Source: Symbiodinium natans (Eukaryota; Sar; Dinophyceae; Suessiales; Symbiodiniaceae). Taken from it: a stretch of DNA of 64,000 bases. Both the position numbers and the translations under genes were made by a program. This document shows, piece by piece, positions 44,301-56,150 of the stretch. Each line of letters opens with the position of its first letter. The stretch's first letter is position 1. Location of the stretch: NCBI GenBank assembly GCA_905221605.1, contig CAJNDS010002109.1, positions 292,501 to 356,500 on the forward strand. The letters run 5' to 3'. A model generated the notes under the pieces. The model did no database searches. It was given only the letters and a program-made list of their open reading frames with translations, and had not been told where the DNA came from.

Positions 44301-46090
44301 GTAGGGGGCTCGGACCTGAAACCCCCCATGAGAAGGTTCCGGGTGCTGCTAAATCGGCAGCTTCTGCTGGTGCAGTGGCCCCCAGGCAGCAGCCCTTCGA
44401 GCTGTAGTCCTCCGGAGCTAAGGATCTCGTTCTATACCAGGTAGGGTTTGGGGATTATTCCATATTTCCCCTTCTTGGGTTTAAGAGGATCATTTTCCAG
44501 GAATAGTTTTGAGGGGGCTGTAAGGGCCATCCTGGTATAAGGAACCCAAAAGATCACTGCCTGAGCTCTTGTATGGGCTGTCTGCATGATGTGTCATAGA
44601 CATCCTGTAGTCGCAATAGTTGGGCCCAGCCAACCCCTTTAAAACACAAGAAGACAACGAGCGGAACGATCCACTGCAAGCCACAAGAAGCGAAATCATA
44701 GAGCTGAGAGCTTAAGGAAGTCATAAGGTGGACTTCATACACATGGGTTCCTTTGTATATGGAGTCCCGTTGGGGCACCCGGAACAACGTAGGGCCTTGT
44801 GTCCGCTTAGAACTGGACGTGCCCCTGTAAGGACTGCTTGAAGGTTCAAGGAGTAGTTCTAAATGGGGTCATCAGCGTCTTAACAGAGGCTGTAATACAG
44901 CCTATCGTACTGCTTACAGCCCTACTATCAGTGATACGGTGACCCATAAAAGCTTCAAGTAGGCCCTCGACCATAAACCCTTAACCCCAAAATCTTGGAC
45001 CGCCTCTGGGGGACGAGGCTTCAAGGCCCCTTGTGACGGTAAACCCTAAACCCCAAACCCTAAAGCCTAAACCCTAAACCCTAAACCCAAGCAAGGATCG
45101 CCCTTGTGCAGTTGGCTCTGTCTATGGCATCCACCTGTCATGTGGATCCGGCCACCGGCAGTGATTGGCACCCCGGTAGAACTATGAGAACTGATCAATG
45201 TGACTTAGGGTTTAGGGTTCAGGGTTGTGGTTGAGGGGTTGAGTGCCTAAACCTTGAGCCCTTCGAAACTTTGAGCCTCAAGCCCTAAAATCGACTTTTA
45301 CCTGGAGCTCCCTTAAAATGCACACTTTAGGGTTTAGGGTTTACGGCTTTTGCTTGCGCTTGGGAAGCACCCTTTGGACCTTTTCTTTTTCTGGCAAACC
45401 TGACATCCTTCAGCCTGGGGTGGGGGGGGGGTTGAGATAGCGACAGGGTGTCTTCGTGGCGCAAGACTCTCCACCAAGAGCGTTCCAGGCCCTTTTTAAG
45501 TGGGCGAAGTGGGCGAACGTATTTCAGCTTAGTCTTGAAGTCCCCATATTCTACGGCAGTTGGTACAGTAACCGAGCTCGTGTGTACAGGATTGAGGTTC
45601 AGTGTCTCTCTGTGAAAGACCGTGCGTGCCACACAGTCTTTCTTTTTGAACCGAAGGGGTGGGTTTGGGGTTGAAAGCTTAGCCCTAGTACATTCCAAAA
45701 CCCCTAAACCCTTGACCTGGTAATGGCCTACTACCTTCAGGGGTGGTGTTTCAAACCCTTAGAAGGTCTTCTAAACTGCAGGGTTTGGGGCTCTTAGAAC
45801 GCCAGCACGGAGGTCGAAACCGGAGATTGCAGGAGATTGGCTGGCTGGGGTTGCCATAGTGCTGACGCTGTCTGCCGCGAAGCCCGCAGTTTCAAGCCCT
45901 AAACCCTGTACCCTATAGACCCTAAACCCCGTAGAACTTAAACCCTAGAACCTAAACCTTAAACCCTAAACCCTAAACCCTAAACCCTTGCAGGGGGTTT
46001 TGAGTTGAGGGGCTTCGATCATAAGGCTTCTGAGGACTTTGAGTGGCCAAGGCTTGGGGGGTTTTCGGTGATTTGGCGCTACTTGGCCAT
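44300..46090. other. Mostly unique sequence, no supported gene
   Basis: 44453-44520 (TTTCCCCTTCTTGGGTTTAA and GAGGATCATTTTCCAGGAAT) resembles 60204-60270, so it is a dispersed repeat. ORFs at 44490-44787 and 45327-45698 lack recognisable motifs. Short CCCTAAA blocks at 45040-45090 and 45960-45985. Confidence 0.4.
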
Positions 46091-46098
46091 GTCAGAAT

Positions 46099-46119
46099 CC
46101 CCCCCCCCCCCCCCCCCCC
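46099..46119. repeat. Poly-C run, 21 bases
   Basis: Uninterrupted; a second run of about 18 C lies at 46332-46349. Confidence 0.95.
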
Positions 46120-46131
46120 AATCCCCCCGCC

Positions 46132-46304
46132 CTAAGCTCCCTAAGCTCCTAAGCTCCCTAAGCTCCCTAAGCTCCCTAAGCTCCCTAAGCTCCCTAAGCT
46201 CCCTAAGCTCCCTAAGCTCCCTAAGCTCCCTAAGCTCCCTAAGCTCCCTAAGCTCCCTGAGCTCCCTGAGCTCCCTGAGCTCCCTGAGCTCCCTAAGCTC
46301 CCTA
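46132..46304. repeat. 9-mer array CTCCCTAAG, about 18 units
   Basis: Tandem CTCCCTAAG with five CTCCCTGAG units near 46255-46295. Translates as Ser-Leu repeats in one frame and Arg-Glu-Leu on the other strand; not a gene. Each unit contains CCCTAA. Confidence 0.97.
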
Positions 46305-46463
46305 AACCCTAAACCCCAGTGACTCGGTCCCACCCCCCCCCCCCCCCCCGCCAAGTAAAAATAAGGGTTTCATGCATTGGGTAGGCCAAAAGTTGCGCCA
46401 AAACGCTCCCAACACATATTCGGGCAGGCCGGCGACCGCTTTTGTTTTAAGCATTTACAGGGC

Positions 46464-46620
46464 TAAGGATGGGATGTTCCCCCTTATACTCACAGTTCTT
46501 AAATTAGAGGTTCATGGGTACAGATAACCTCAGCTGTAAATCTACTTATAACCTACTTCCAGGACTTCGGGGGGGCTTATAAGTGCAGATATAATTGGGG
46601 TACTCCAGCCCCTAGACCTT
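46464..46620. mobile_element. Remnants of family B and family D elements
   Basis: 46467-46505 GGGATGTTCCCCCTTATACTC is a left end of family B. It runs into AGAGGTTCATGGGTACAGATA, a family D-like end, suggesting nested insertion. Confidence 0.5.
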
Positions 46621-47365
46621 AGACCCTAAAGCCTAAACCCTAAACCCTGGGATCAGGGTGTAGGAGTCCCCAGGATTCTAGAGCCCTGATGTGTCACAGA
46701 TACGCATCTAGGCATGTCTACTGTCCCTGGCTCTAAGGGAAGTTACATGGTCCCCTTAGTATAGGGTTAGGGTTTAGGTTATGGGCGATTGCGGCTGAAC
46801 ACTATCGGATGTCCGCAACTTCTGCTGTGTCTTCTGCCTTTGGACGCAGAGCCTGGGCATCTCTTCTCGCCCGGGTCTCTTCTTTCGGTTTGCAATTTGC
46901 CCTCGCGTCTCGTGCACTTTTGTTCTTCCCTCAGAAGTAGCCGTGGATGTACTCGCATGAGCTTCCCGGAATTCTGCAATCTTCAAGTCGCGTGTGGTCT
47001 CCGCGCGTGTGTGGGAATGACATTATTTATATAGGCTTGAAAGGGTTTCTGGGAATCCGAAATTCGGGGGTTCTGGCTTTGGCGTGTGGCCCGGGAAACA
47101 CCTCGCGCACCCGCGCGTGCGCGCCGGCGCGCCGAGGTTTGCTCCGCTCTGGCGGGCGCCTTCCTAGCCCTCCGCAGCGCCACGCGGGGGGGCGGCCTTT
47201 GGCTGCATCTGCAACCTCGCCTGAGTCAAGCCTTTACCTTGTAAGAGCCCCCCCCTTCCCCAGAATGTATTTTTTTTGTAGGGGCTTTTTGGGTACTCAG
47301 AGCTCACAAAAAACAGGGAGATGTTGGGTTCTTTGAGGCATTTACGGACCATGCGCATACCACTC
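46621..47365. other. GC-rich unique region, no settled gene
   Basis: Several overlapping ORFs on both strands (46774-47336). 47090-47210 is strongly GC-rich and CpG-rich. No motif or splice-consistent chain was recognised. Confidence 0.35.
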
Positions 47366-48031
47366 TCATCCGCATCCCCAGCAACTATGAGACCTAAACC
47401 GATTGGCCCTAAGTAAAGACCCCACAGTTTTCAAATTTTTATGTAAGCAGTTTGCTGCAGGTCTTTTGGGGCGCAATCCATCATCTATTCCCCCCAATGT
47501 TAAATGCCCCCCGCCCCCACCCCCGTAGTATTCGGGGGGCCCCCCAATTCGAAGAGATTCAAGAGGGGCCGACTGCCGAACCAGAAAGGGATTACACAAA
47601 ACCCTAAGACCCCTTTCCTGCACTCGCCAAGTACCCCGTAGGGAGCACCACTCCTTCTCGACTGGCTCAAGCTTTTGATAGCGCGCGTGCCGCCGTCGTA
47701 GCAGCCAAAACGGCTGGTAGGGTGCATATTTGTGCATGTCAAGCCTTTTGTCAAGCCTAGCCCTATAAATCCAGATGCCCACGTCTGATATTCGTTCTTG
47801 TAAAACTGCATTCGTTATGAACAACTGAGCGTAGCATCCCATATTCGCAACCCTATTCCACCTTGAAACACCCAAACCCCCCAAGCCTGACCCCAAAGCT
47901 TGAAGCCTAAACCCCAAACCCATAACCAACCCCCCCCCCCAACAAAAAAAAAAACAACAATAATTAAAAGCACATAGAACATTGAATATTAAAATGCGGA
48001 AGTCGCTCTTGAGTTGACCCGAAGAGCTCAA
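47366..48031 (-). other. Long ORF of doubtful status (221 codons)
   Basis: Open on the - strand with a competing open frame (47500-47811). The translation contains telomere-like GLGFRLQALG, a poly-Gly stretch from a C-run and no recognised domain. Codon use is not clearly coding. Kept only as an unexplained stretch. Confidence 0.2.
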
Positions 48032-48483
48032 CCATGACCGACGCGCCGCGCGGCGTCGAGGCAGCTTCCGAGCTCTCGGCGTTTTTTTTTTGGGGTTAGG
48101 GTTTAGGGTTTAGGGTTTAGGGTTTTGGGCTTTACCCAGAATGCTGAGAGGATCAAAAAAGTAATTAGATCCCGTTAGGGGTTCGTAAGATTGGCCCAAT
48201 GGTAGTATAGGGTACTATTTGGGGGTTCTGCTTTTTGGATCTTCCCGGGGGTCTGGGCATCGGCTACTTGAAAAGTAGTGTTGCAAGTGCGCAGGGTTTA
48301 GGGTCTAGGTTGGAAGGTTTAGGGTTCAGGCTTCTTATGACCTAGCCGGAGCTTAAGATGTACTTATGAACCTTGAAGCATCTTGCCCGATCCAGAGCGA
48401 CCTATGTGACGCCAGCTACATGTGAGGCCATTCTGGATGCCAAATGCAACTGCTGTTCAGGGTGAGCCTTATATCAAGGGATT

Positions 48484-48625
48484 CAGACTGGTACCCCTAA
48501 GGTTGTACCCTTAAGGTTGTACCCCTAAAGGTTCCCCTTAAAGTACTCCGAATAGGGCCCTTATATATTCCCTGGGGAAAATTAAAACGGGTCCCCAAAA
48601 CCCAAGGGTACAACCTTACGAGTCC
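48484..48625. mobile_element. Possible MITE-like element with GGTTGTACCC ends
   Basis: Left: CCCCTAAGGTTGTACCCTTAAGG (a 13-17 bp subrepeat of it is tandem). Right: CCCAAGGGTACAACCTTACG, which is its inverse with few mismatches. About 140 bp. Confidence 0.6.
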
Positions 48626-48665
48626 AAGGTCCAATCCCTAGATTGTGGAAGGAGCCTTACCTACT

Positions 48666-48764
48666 AATTGCTCAAGAAAACCCCCCAAAACATAAGTATT
48701 CTTCCTCATAAAGGGCAATACGGGGATGTTTTTTGTGTTTTGGGTTATTATGCAAAGAGCAGTT
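48666..48764. mobile_element. MITE-like element, family I, copy 2 (degraded)
   Basis: TTGCTCAAGAAAACCCCCC start, TTCTTCCTCATAAAGGGCAATA interior, TTATGCAAA end; matches copies at 40274 and 55449. Confidence 0.65.
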
Positions 48765-49079
48765 ATTGAAGGTGGACTTGCTGGTGGAGGGCGTGCCCCT
48801 CCCAAAGCACCGCGACACCAGCGGGGAGAACCGAACGTACGTCATTGCTTCCCCTGATCGGGAATACACCATCCAGGCGTGGTTCGGGGTTCAGCGTTGA
48901 TTAACCCCTAAACCCTAAACGGAAAAACCTATAACCCTGAACCCTAAACTCTCCCTGAACCCTGAACCCAAAGCCGTAACTCCGAACCCTAAACCCGAAG
49001 CCCTGAAACTCCTAAACAGCCTTTGAAAGGATAAAGGGGCTTCAGGGTTCCCGGTTTGAGGGCTTGGTGGGCATGGATG

Positions 49080-49800
49080 GAGTTTAGGGTTTGGGGTTTA
49101 GGGTCCAGGTCCAGGGTTTGGGGTTTAGGGTTTACGGGTTTAGCGGTTTAGCGGTTTGGCGGTTTGGGGTTTGGGGTTTGGGGTTTCAGAATGCTTTTCC
49201 ATCGCGAAGCTTGAGAGTAAAAGGCTCAGGGCTTACAGTTATAGGGTTTTACAGGGTTTTTCAAGGGTGTTTGGGGTGTTTCGGACGTTTAGGGTTTAGG
49301 GCTAGCCTGAAGGTCTGTTGGTTGCACGTGCTCATGTAGTTGTGGTTGTCGGCTTCCGTCCCGCAGGCGGAGTGTGGTTTGGAGAAGGGTTTAGGGTTGA
49401 GGGTTTAGGGTTTATAGGGTTTAGGGTTTAGGATTTGGGGTTTCGGGTTTAGGGTTTAGGGTTTAGAGTTTAGGGTTTAGGGTTTAGGGTTTAGGATTAG
49501 GGTGCAGAACCTTACAGGGCAGGGTCGTGGATTGCTAGAGAAGTGCACAGGACTAAGACCCAAGCTCTGCCAGGGCTTTGGGGTTCAAGGGTTTCGGGTT
49601 TAGGGTTTATGTTTAGGGTTTTGGGTTTCTTTTTTGGGAGGTTTTAGGGTTTTTTGGGTCATAGGGTTTTAGGGTTTAAGGTTTTAGGGTTATAGGGTGT
49701 TAGGGTTTCTTGGGTCATAGGAATCTAGCGTTTTAGGCTTTAGGGGCACGGGGTTTTCGGGTGCTTTTGGGTTTTGGGGCTTTTTTGGGCTTTTAGGAAC
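49080..49800 (+). repeat. Degenerate TTTAGGG/TTTGGGG/TTTTAGGG region
   Basis: Repeated G-rich telomeric derivatives with short unique islands; an acceptor-like CCGTCCCGCAG at 49361 precedes a short open stretch, unassigned. Confidence 0.85.
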
Positions 49801-49812
49801 ATCCCAAAGCCA

Positions 49813-50206
49813 CCCTAAACCCTAAACCCTAAACCCTAAACCCTGAACCCTGAACCCTGAACCCTGAACCCTAAACCCTAAACCCTAATCCTAAACCCTA
49901 AACCCTAAACCCTAAACCCTAAACCCTAAACCCTAAACCCTAAACCCTAAACCCTAAACCCTAAACCCTAAACCCTAAACCCTAAACCCTAAACCTTAGG
50001 TTTTTCGGGTCAGGTGCGGAGCTCCGAGATCGACTGTCTGGCGACTGCCTGCGTGGAGGGGCACCGCGCGGCCTGGAGGAGCTTACGATAGGGGCCTAGA
50101 ATAATTTGGGTTTAGGGTTTAGGGTTTAGGGTTTAGGGTTTAGGGTTTAGGGTTTAGGGTTTAGGGTTTAGGGTTTAGGGTTTAGGGTTTAGGGTTTAGG
50201 GTTTAG
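49813..50206. repeat. CCCTAAA array facing a TTTAGGG array
   Basis: CCCTAAA at 49813-49995 (with CCCTGAA block at 49843-49870) and 14 perfect TTTAGGG units at 50108-50206. The 110 bp between is GC-rich and open on + after GGGTCAG (EIDCLATACVEGHRAAW), which is PPR-like but unplaced. Confidence 0.93.
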
Positions 50207-50207
50207 G

Positions 50208-50280
50208 GGCCTTAAGAATTAGAATAGGGTTTTGGGGGGCTTATTCTAGTACAAGGGGGCCGTAAGGGAATACAGTTAGT
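50208..50280 (-). mobile_element. Family L element end (inverted copy)
   Basis: GGGGCCTTAAGAATTAGAAT and AGGGTTTTGGGGGGCT, followed by TAAGGGAATACAGTTAGTAA, are the inverse of the family L copy at 59321-59426. Confidence 0.6.
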
Positions 50281-50760
50281 AAATGTTCCGCCCCCATACT
50301 ACGGGGCTTAGGGGGTTGGGTTTATCGTTTCCCCCACCCCCCTCCCCGGTTCCCCCCTTAAATTTCCTTAGCGAGGATCAAATCGCCAAATCGCCTTTTT
50401 TGGAAGCGACTTCCCTCCTTCCCCCCCCCCCCCTCCTTCAATCCCCCCCCCCCTCCCCTCCCCCCCAATGGGGTTCGGAGGTCATGTCCGAAGCAGTTTC
50501 AGGCCTCCAAATAAAGTTTGGGACTGGGTGAGTACCCTTTAACCTTCTTCAGATAGAACCCTGCTCTATTATATAAAAGGTTAACTTGTTTTTGGACTAG
50601 GGTATTCAGCCCCTGAGGTTCAGGGTTTCAGGTTTGAGGGTTCAGGGTGTCAGGGAATGGATAGCCCTACGGCCTAGACCTCTCAACCCTAAATTGCTAC
50701 ACCAATAACCCTAAACCCTCAAAACTTCATTGTGCGAATAACACAAAACCCAAAACCCAA
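50281..50760. other. C-rich spacer, no gene
   Basis: Several C-runs (50421-50470) and unique sequence. Confidence 0.5.
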
Positions 50761-50761
50761 A

Positions 50762-50872
50762 ACCCTAAACCCTAAACCCTAAACCCTAAACCCTAAACCC
50801 TAAACCCTAAACTCTAGACCCTAAACCCTAAACCCTAAACCCTAAACTCTAGACCCTAAACCCTAAACCCTA
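50762..50872 (-). repeat. CCCTAAA array with ACTCTAGA variants
   Basis: Heptamers; the variant ACTCTAGACC appears twice, 42 bp apart, showing a higher-order duplication. Confidence 0.93.
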
Positions 50873-51033
50873 CAGAGGGTTGAGGGTTTCGGCGGCTTTG
50901 GAGCCCAGGCTTCGGGAGTTTCCGACAAGTCTCCTTTTGTTTGTTGGCAGCGTTCGTTTTTTTTTTGTAGGCATGCGCCTTCATATGTAGGGGTTTCTAG
51001 GGTTTAGGGTTTAGGGTTTAGGGCTTAGGGTTT

Positions 51034-51110
51034 AGGGTTTAAGGGTTTAAGGGTTTAAGGGTTTAAGGGTTTAAGGGTTTAAGGGTTTAAGGGTTTAAGG
51101 GTTTAAGGGA
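51034..51110 (+). repeat. Octamer array TTTAAGGG, about 9 copies
   Basis: Telomere-derived heptamer with one extra A, homogenised; follows standard TTTAGGG units directly. Confidence 0.95.
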
Positions 51111-51169
51111 ACCCACGACAGGAAAGCACTGCCCACTTGTTGAAGCCGGCTCTTTCTTCGACCCACCCC

Positions 51170-51308
51170 CTGGTTCTTAGTTGGGAATGAGGGCATGAGG
51201 GCCCTACAGAACCCCTTATGGGTTTAGGGTTTAGGGTTTAGGGTATAGGATATATATATATATATATATGAAGGGCCCTCATTCTCTCTCTCTCTCTATA
51301 TATATGTG

Positions 51309-51339
<31 letters not shown>

Positions 51340-51410
51340 GTTTATATATATATATATATGTATATATGAAGGGCCCTCAGTCCCTCCCTCATTTCCCTAC
51401 GAAGAACCAG
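51170..51410. mobile_element. MITE-like element, family E, filled with telomeric and TA repeats
   Basis: Ends CTGGTTCTTAGTTGGGAATG and its inverse CATTTCCCTACGAAGAACCAG (a few mismatches). The interior holds three TTTAGGG units (51220-51241), (TA)n blocks and (TC)n at 51283-51297. Weaker symmetry outside (GAAGCCGGCTC / GAGAGCTTCC) may extend it to about 51141-51440. Confidence 0.75.
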
Positions 51411-52234
51411 CCCAGGTTCTATGTCGAAGCGAGAGCTTCCTGCCAGTCTGGAAGGGGAAGCTAGGCATCTCTCTTTTTTTTTGGAAGTATGAGTTCTGTT
51501 TCCTAGGCTTTCCTCTTAGGGTTTAGGGTTTAGGGTTAAGGGTTTAGGGTTTAGGTTTTTAGGGTTTCTTAAGCTGTCCTTTGTTCAAAGGGTAGTTCAA
51601 GGGCCCTTAATCTGGTCCCCAACCTCCTTTAGAGGGTTCTGATGTATATTATAGGGTCCCTTCATATACTCCCCACTGGTCCCTAAGGCTCCCTAAGTGT
51701 CCCTAAAGGTTCTTAAGCTGTCCTTTGTTAGGGTTTATACCTCCCTTCAAAAATTTTTGGTGGATGGGCCCTGAATTGTATAGGGTGCATACGGGGTATA
51801 TATGCATTGCTTGGCAGTATAATCCCCTCCCACGAATATTAACCCTCCCCTACCCCCCAATATCGAATTCTCCCTTGTAGTTATAATCGAGTATATGGGG
51901 GGGGGGGGGTATGTCTAAGTATAGCTTTGGGACGTTCCCCTTATATTACCATAACAGTCCTGAAAAGGGATTCTACTTGGGGGTACTTAAGCTGTCCTGT
52001 GTTCGATGTTTAGGGACTGAAGCCCTCAGCGTAGCTCAAACACGTGAAGATAGCCCTAAGCCCTAAACCCTCAGCTCAGCTGTAGCCCTAAACCCTAAAC
52101 CCGAAACCCTAAACCCTGTCAACCATAAAGATTGGAGAAGAGCTGAGCTGAGGAAAAGTCGCAGCTTCTGCGGCTTTGAAACGGAGCGGGCGCTGCCACT
52201 GAGACGCCAACCCCAAGGGTTTTGGGGTTGAGGG
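51411..52234. other. Unique sequence with MITE remnants
   Basis: 51596-51730 resembles family C in inverse orientation (GGGCCCTTAATCTGGTCCC); 51925-52000 carries a family B-like start TTGGGACGTTCCCCTTATA. No gene. Confidence 0.45.
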
Positions 52235-52425
52235 GTAGGGTTTAGGGTTTAGGGTTTAGGGTTTAGGGTTTTAGGGTTTAGGGTTTAGGGTTTAGGGTTT
52301 AGGGTTTAGGGTTTAGGGTTTAGGGTTTATTGTTTAGGGTTTAGGGTTATGGTTTAGGGTTTAGAATTTAATGTTTAGGGTTTAGGGTTGAGGGTTTAGG
52401 GTTTAGGTTTTATTTTAGGGTTTAG
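52235..52425 (+). repeat. TTTAGGG array with degenerate tail
   Basis: About 12 perfect units then TTTAATG/TTATGG variants. 52425-53570 contains further short derivatives and unique sequence without a settled gene. Confidence 0.93.
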
Positions 52426-53503
52426 GCCGGCTCCGGCTTGAGCGTTTACAGGGCTTAGGGACACCCCAACACCCCCCTCCCCACCTAAACCTTTTAACCG
52501 CTTTTTCCCAGTTCCTGAGAAGTGGTCGCTTCATGTTCCTAAATGCCCCTAATCCCCAAGCCCCAAGCCCCAAACCTTAAACCCTAAACCCCAAACCCCA
52601 AACCTTAAACCCTAAACCCCAAACCCTAAGCCCTAAACCCTAAACCCCAGGCGACCGGTGGAACACGGGACCGACCTGGAGCAGAGCTCTTCGGGCTTGG
52701 GTTAGAGTTGGATTTAGGCGACTTCTTGGAGTTTAGGGTTTGGGGGTTTGGGGTTCAGGGGTTTAAGGTTTAGGGTTTAGGTTTTGGGGTTTCGGGTTTG
52801 GGGTTTAGGATGTTTGGGGTTTAGGCTTATAGGGCTCTCCAAAATCTTGGCGGGGTTTGGTGTTTGGGGTTCAAGGGTATAGGGTTTGGGGTTTAGGTTT
52901 ATAGGGCTCTCCCACAGTCTGAGACCCCAGCACAATGACAGGGCTTGATAAGAAGCGTCCATGTCTTGATGAGGTACGTCGATCTCTTATTTATGAAGCA
53001 CCCTTGGTTTAAACCTTAAACCCTAAATCCTAAACCCTAAGCCCTAAACCCTAAACCCTAAAGCCCAAACCCCTAAACCCCTTTTTTTGAAGGACACCAC
53101 AAAAAGAACAAAACATGAAGCTGAGGGGCTTCTTGTGTTCGGCCGAAAGCCCCCTCCCAAAGCCCGAAGCCCTAAACCCGAAACCTGAAACCTACAGGGT
53201 TTAGGGTTTAGGGTTTAGGGTTTAGGGAAGCAAACCCTAGTAACCTGTCAGGGCTGGACCGGTGTAGACGCATCGGAAAGGTCACCTCTGCTCCCAGGGG
53301 GTCCCTTTATGATAGAATGTGATAGGAAGCCCCCTAAACTTAGGAATGCTTGGAAACATTTTTTTACTTTTTGGGTACTTTAATTCCTGAGAAGCAGCTA
53401 AACTTGTAATTTTTGCTAGGGTTCCAGGTTCAGTATGCCGTATAGTAAAACGGACCCTGATTTGGAGCAACCCTCAGCCACAGGTACCACCCACAGGCCC
53501 TTC

Positions 53504-53568
53504 GTCTTCACTGTCCCCGAGGGCCGGGAAGATGTGGAGGCCACCGCGATGCGGTGTGCCTTGACCGG
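53504..53568 (+). other. Exon-like island of undecided frame
   Basis: Between an acceptor CACCCACAG and a donor CCG|GT there is an uninterrupted GC-rich stretch. With one leading base it reads PFVFTVPEGREDVEATAMRC. A second frame is also open. It is followed within 6 bp by a perfect TTTAGGG array. No family recognised. Confidence 0.3.
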
Positions 53569-53573
53569 TCTAG

Positions 53574-53657
53574 GGTTTAGGGTTTAGGGTTTAGGGTTTA
53601 GGGTTTAGGGTTTAGGGTTTAGGGTTTAGGGTTTAGGGTTTAGGGTTTAGGGTTTAG
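53574..53657 (+). repeat. Interstitial telomeric array, 12 TTTAGGG units
   Basis: Perfect heptamers. The stretch from 53658 to 54470 has a TA microsatellite at 54150-54180 and no supported gene. Confidence 0.97.
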
Positions 53658-55033
53658 TCCCAATTTGTGGGGGGTTCCTCTTACGATACGGGGCTTTATA
53701 TTTCAGGGTGCCGTAGCCAAAAAGGGCCCAGAATTCAGAGGAGTCCCCACATGAGTGGGCTCAGCCTTTTGGGTACATTCAAGACTCAGGTCTCGTGGAG
53801 GCTCGGGCTTGGACACTTGAAAACTGTGTCCTGCACTGTGGCGATGTGTGCCCGGTGGGGGAAAACCCTAAACTCCAAGACTCAAACCCTGAACCCTGGA
53901 CCCCTACACCCTCAACCCTCAACCCTCACTCACCTTACCCACACCCTCAAAGTACTTCCCAACGAGGGACGCCATTGGCCACAGCTTTGATACAGGGTCG
54001 CGTTTTTGCCTCGCGTGGTAGCTTAGGGCTCAGGGTTTAGGCACCTATTTGTGTCTTCGGTTGCGTTCTCCCTTCTACAGTGTTAGAAGTTGTCGCTAGT
54101 GGGTTTCTGTCATTGCGGTTCCTACACCCTGCACCCTCCCGCAGTGAGGTGTATATACATATATATATATATATATATAGCATAGAGGATTCATGAACCC
54201 ACAGAAGCTTGCAAGATCCTTGCAATGCCCCAAACTCTAGACCCTAAACCCCCACCCCCCAAACCCCAAACCCTAAACCCCAAACCCGAAACCCAAAACC
54301 TTAGACTTTCCGGCAAGCCTGTCCTGAGGTGTCGAGGTGCAGCTCTTTGCAGTTGAGAAGGCAGCAGGGTGGGACTGTGACAGAGTTTTGGGTCGCAAGG
54401 GTTTGGGCTATCAAAGCTGTGCGGTGCACCCCGACCTTGCACTGGCCCGCGCCTCCTCAAAATCAAGCCCTAAGCCCTAAACCCTAAACCCTAAACCCTA
54501 AACCCTAAACTCTAAACCCTAAACCCTAAACCCTAAACCGTTACAACCACAAGGATCTCGTCCCCTGGCGCGGAGCGCGTGCAGGGTGCGTGCACAGCCG
54601 CGTGGAGGAGCCTCAGAGGCACGGTCCTGAGGCTTCGGGCTTGGGGTTTAGGGTTTAGGGTTCAGGGTTCAGGGTTTCGGGTTTAGGGTTTAGACCTCCA
54701 AGGACCGAACACGGACGTCATGGGTTTCGGCCTTATGGGTTTTCGGGGTTTAGAGTTTGTAGGGTTTAGGGCTTTCTTACAGGCTGTAGGAGTTTGGGGG
54801 CTTAAGGCTTCTAGGCTAGAGCTTCTTCAGAACCCTAAGCCAACCCCAAACCCCAAACCCTAAATCCACATTCTGCAGGGCTGATGGTCAGCTGTCGGCT
54901 GTCAGGGGATGTGAAAGCACTTGGGTACCCTTTTGGGTGTTTCCGACATAAAACCCTAAACCCTAAATCCCTGAAACCCTTGCGGGTGCCCGTCGCCTGG
55001 GAAGCATAGAGTGTCATTCACGGGGTCCTTCTC

Positions 55034-55121
55034 CTGGTTCATCGTAGGGAATGAGGGAATGAGGGCCCCTTTGAGGGATTATATCGGGTACCTCACTCCC
55101 TCGTTCCCTACGAAGAACCAG
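55034..55121. mobile_element. MITE-like element, family E, short copy
   Basis: CTGGTTCATCGTAGGGAATG at the left, its inverse TTCCCTACGAAGAACCAG at the right; about 30 bp arms with 3-4 mismatches, 88 bp in total. Confidence 0.82.
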
Positions 55122-55448
55122 CCAGGTCAAAGTGAACTTCGTCAAGTTTTTTTGTTTTGGGTATGCCGGTTTCTCTAAGACCCCTAAACCCTAAACCTAA
55201 ACCCCACACCCTAAATCCTAAACCCTAAACCCTCAACCCTAAACCCTAATTTGGAGTTGGAGCTGCCGGAGTCAGGGGTTGTTGTCCAAGATTCCGAGGG
55301 GCCCCCCAGACCCAAAGGGATGCCCTCAAGATCTTCCCTATACTTGCTACTCAGGATGGTCTATCAGGCCTTAAAATCCCCACAATGAACCCTGTAAAGG
55401 GGCTTTTCAGGGATTATAGGGTAGACTAGCCCATCCTGGCTCAACTAA

Positions 55449-55547
55449 CTGCGTAAGAACCCCCTAAAAAATAGGAATATTCTTCCTTATTAAGGGCAAT
55501 ATAGGGGCTGTGTTTTGATTATTCTTTTGGGGTTCCTAAGCAAATAG
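55449..55547. mobile_element. MITE-like element, family I, copy 3
   Basis: TGCGTAAGAACCCCC start, TTCTTCCTTATTAAGGGCAATA interior, GGGGTTCCTAAGCAAA end. Confidence 0.75.
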
Positions 55548-55744
55548 TAGTACTTCACCAGTATGACTTAGTCTTAAATGTCAGCTAGATGTAGTGTTCC
55601 TTCAATATGGTGCTGTCGAATCGCTGCTGCAACGTTCTTTCTTCGAAGAGGTTTCCTGAATGTCCTTCTGTTGTGTTCGTTGTGGGGAGAAGGCCCGTGC
55701 ACTACGTGGTCCGGTTAGCAGCTCATGCTTGTTGCCTTCTGTGA

Positions 55745-55797
55745 GGCCAATCCTGGCAAGCCACGAGCGGAAGAACTACTACGTCTGCGGCGAGGAG
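55745..55797 (+). other. Exon-like island, PPR-like in one frame
   Basis: After CTTCTGTGAG one frame gives GKPRAEELLRLRR (PPR helix-B-like) and another gives ILASHERKNYYVCGEEM. Followed by a CCCTAAA array. Frame not settled. Confidence 0.25.
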
Positions 55798-56052
55798 ATG
55801 GCAAACCCTGAACCCTAAACCCTAAATCCCTAAACCCTAAACCCTAAGCCCTAAACCCTAAACCCTAAACGTAACCCTTAGGTTTTAGGGTTTAGGCATC
55901 ATGTTAGGAGTACATTCAAGGAACCTCTTAGGGTACATCCGAACTAGTGGCCCAAGCTTGACTCCCCTGGTTGATCCCCACTTGGAGGTTCATACTTCTA
56001 ATCCCAACCTACTTGGAGGACTTCGGGGGCTTGTAAGTACGATTGGAATATA

Positions 56053-56150
56053 AACCCTAAACCCTAAACCCTAAACCCTAAACCCTAAACCCTAAACCCT
56101 AAACCCTAAACCCTAAACCCTAAACCCTAAACCCTAAACCCTAAACCCCA
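56053..56150 (-). repeat. Interstitial CCCTAAA array, 14 units
   Basis: Perfect heptamers ending CCCCACC. Confidence 0.97.

Noticed and set aside
46005-46354. Ser-Leu repeat protein
   Set aside because: Translation of the 9-mer array; both strands are open for the same reason.
47366-48031. 221-codon minus-strand ORF as a real gene
   Set aside because: It includes repeat- and homopolymer-derived stretches, competes with another open frame and shows no recognisable domain; kept only as doubtful.
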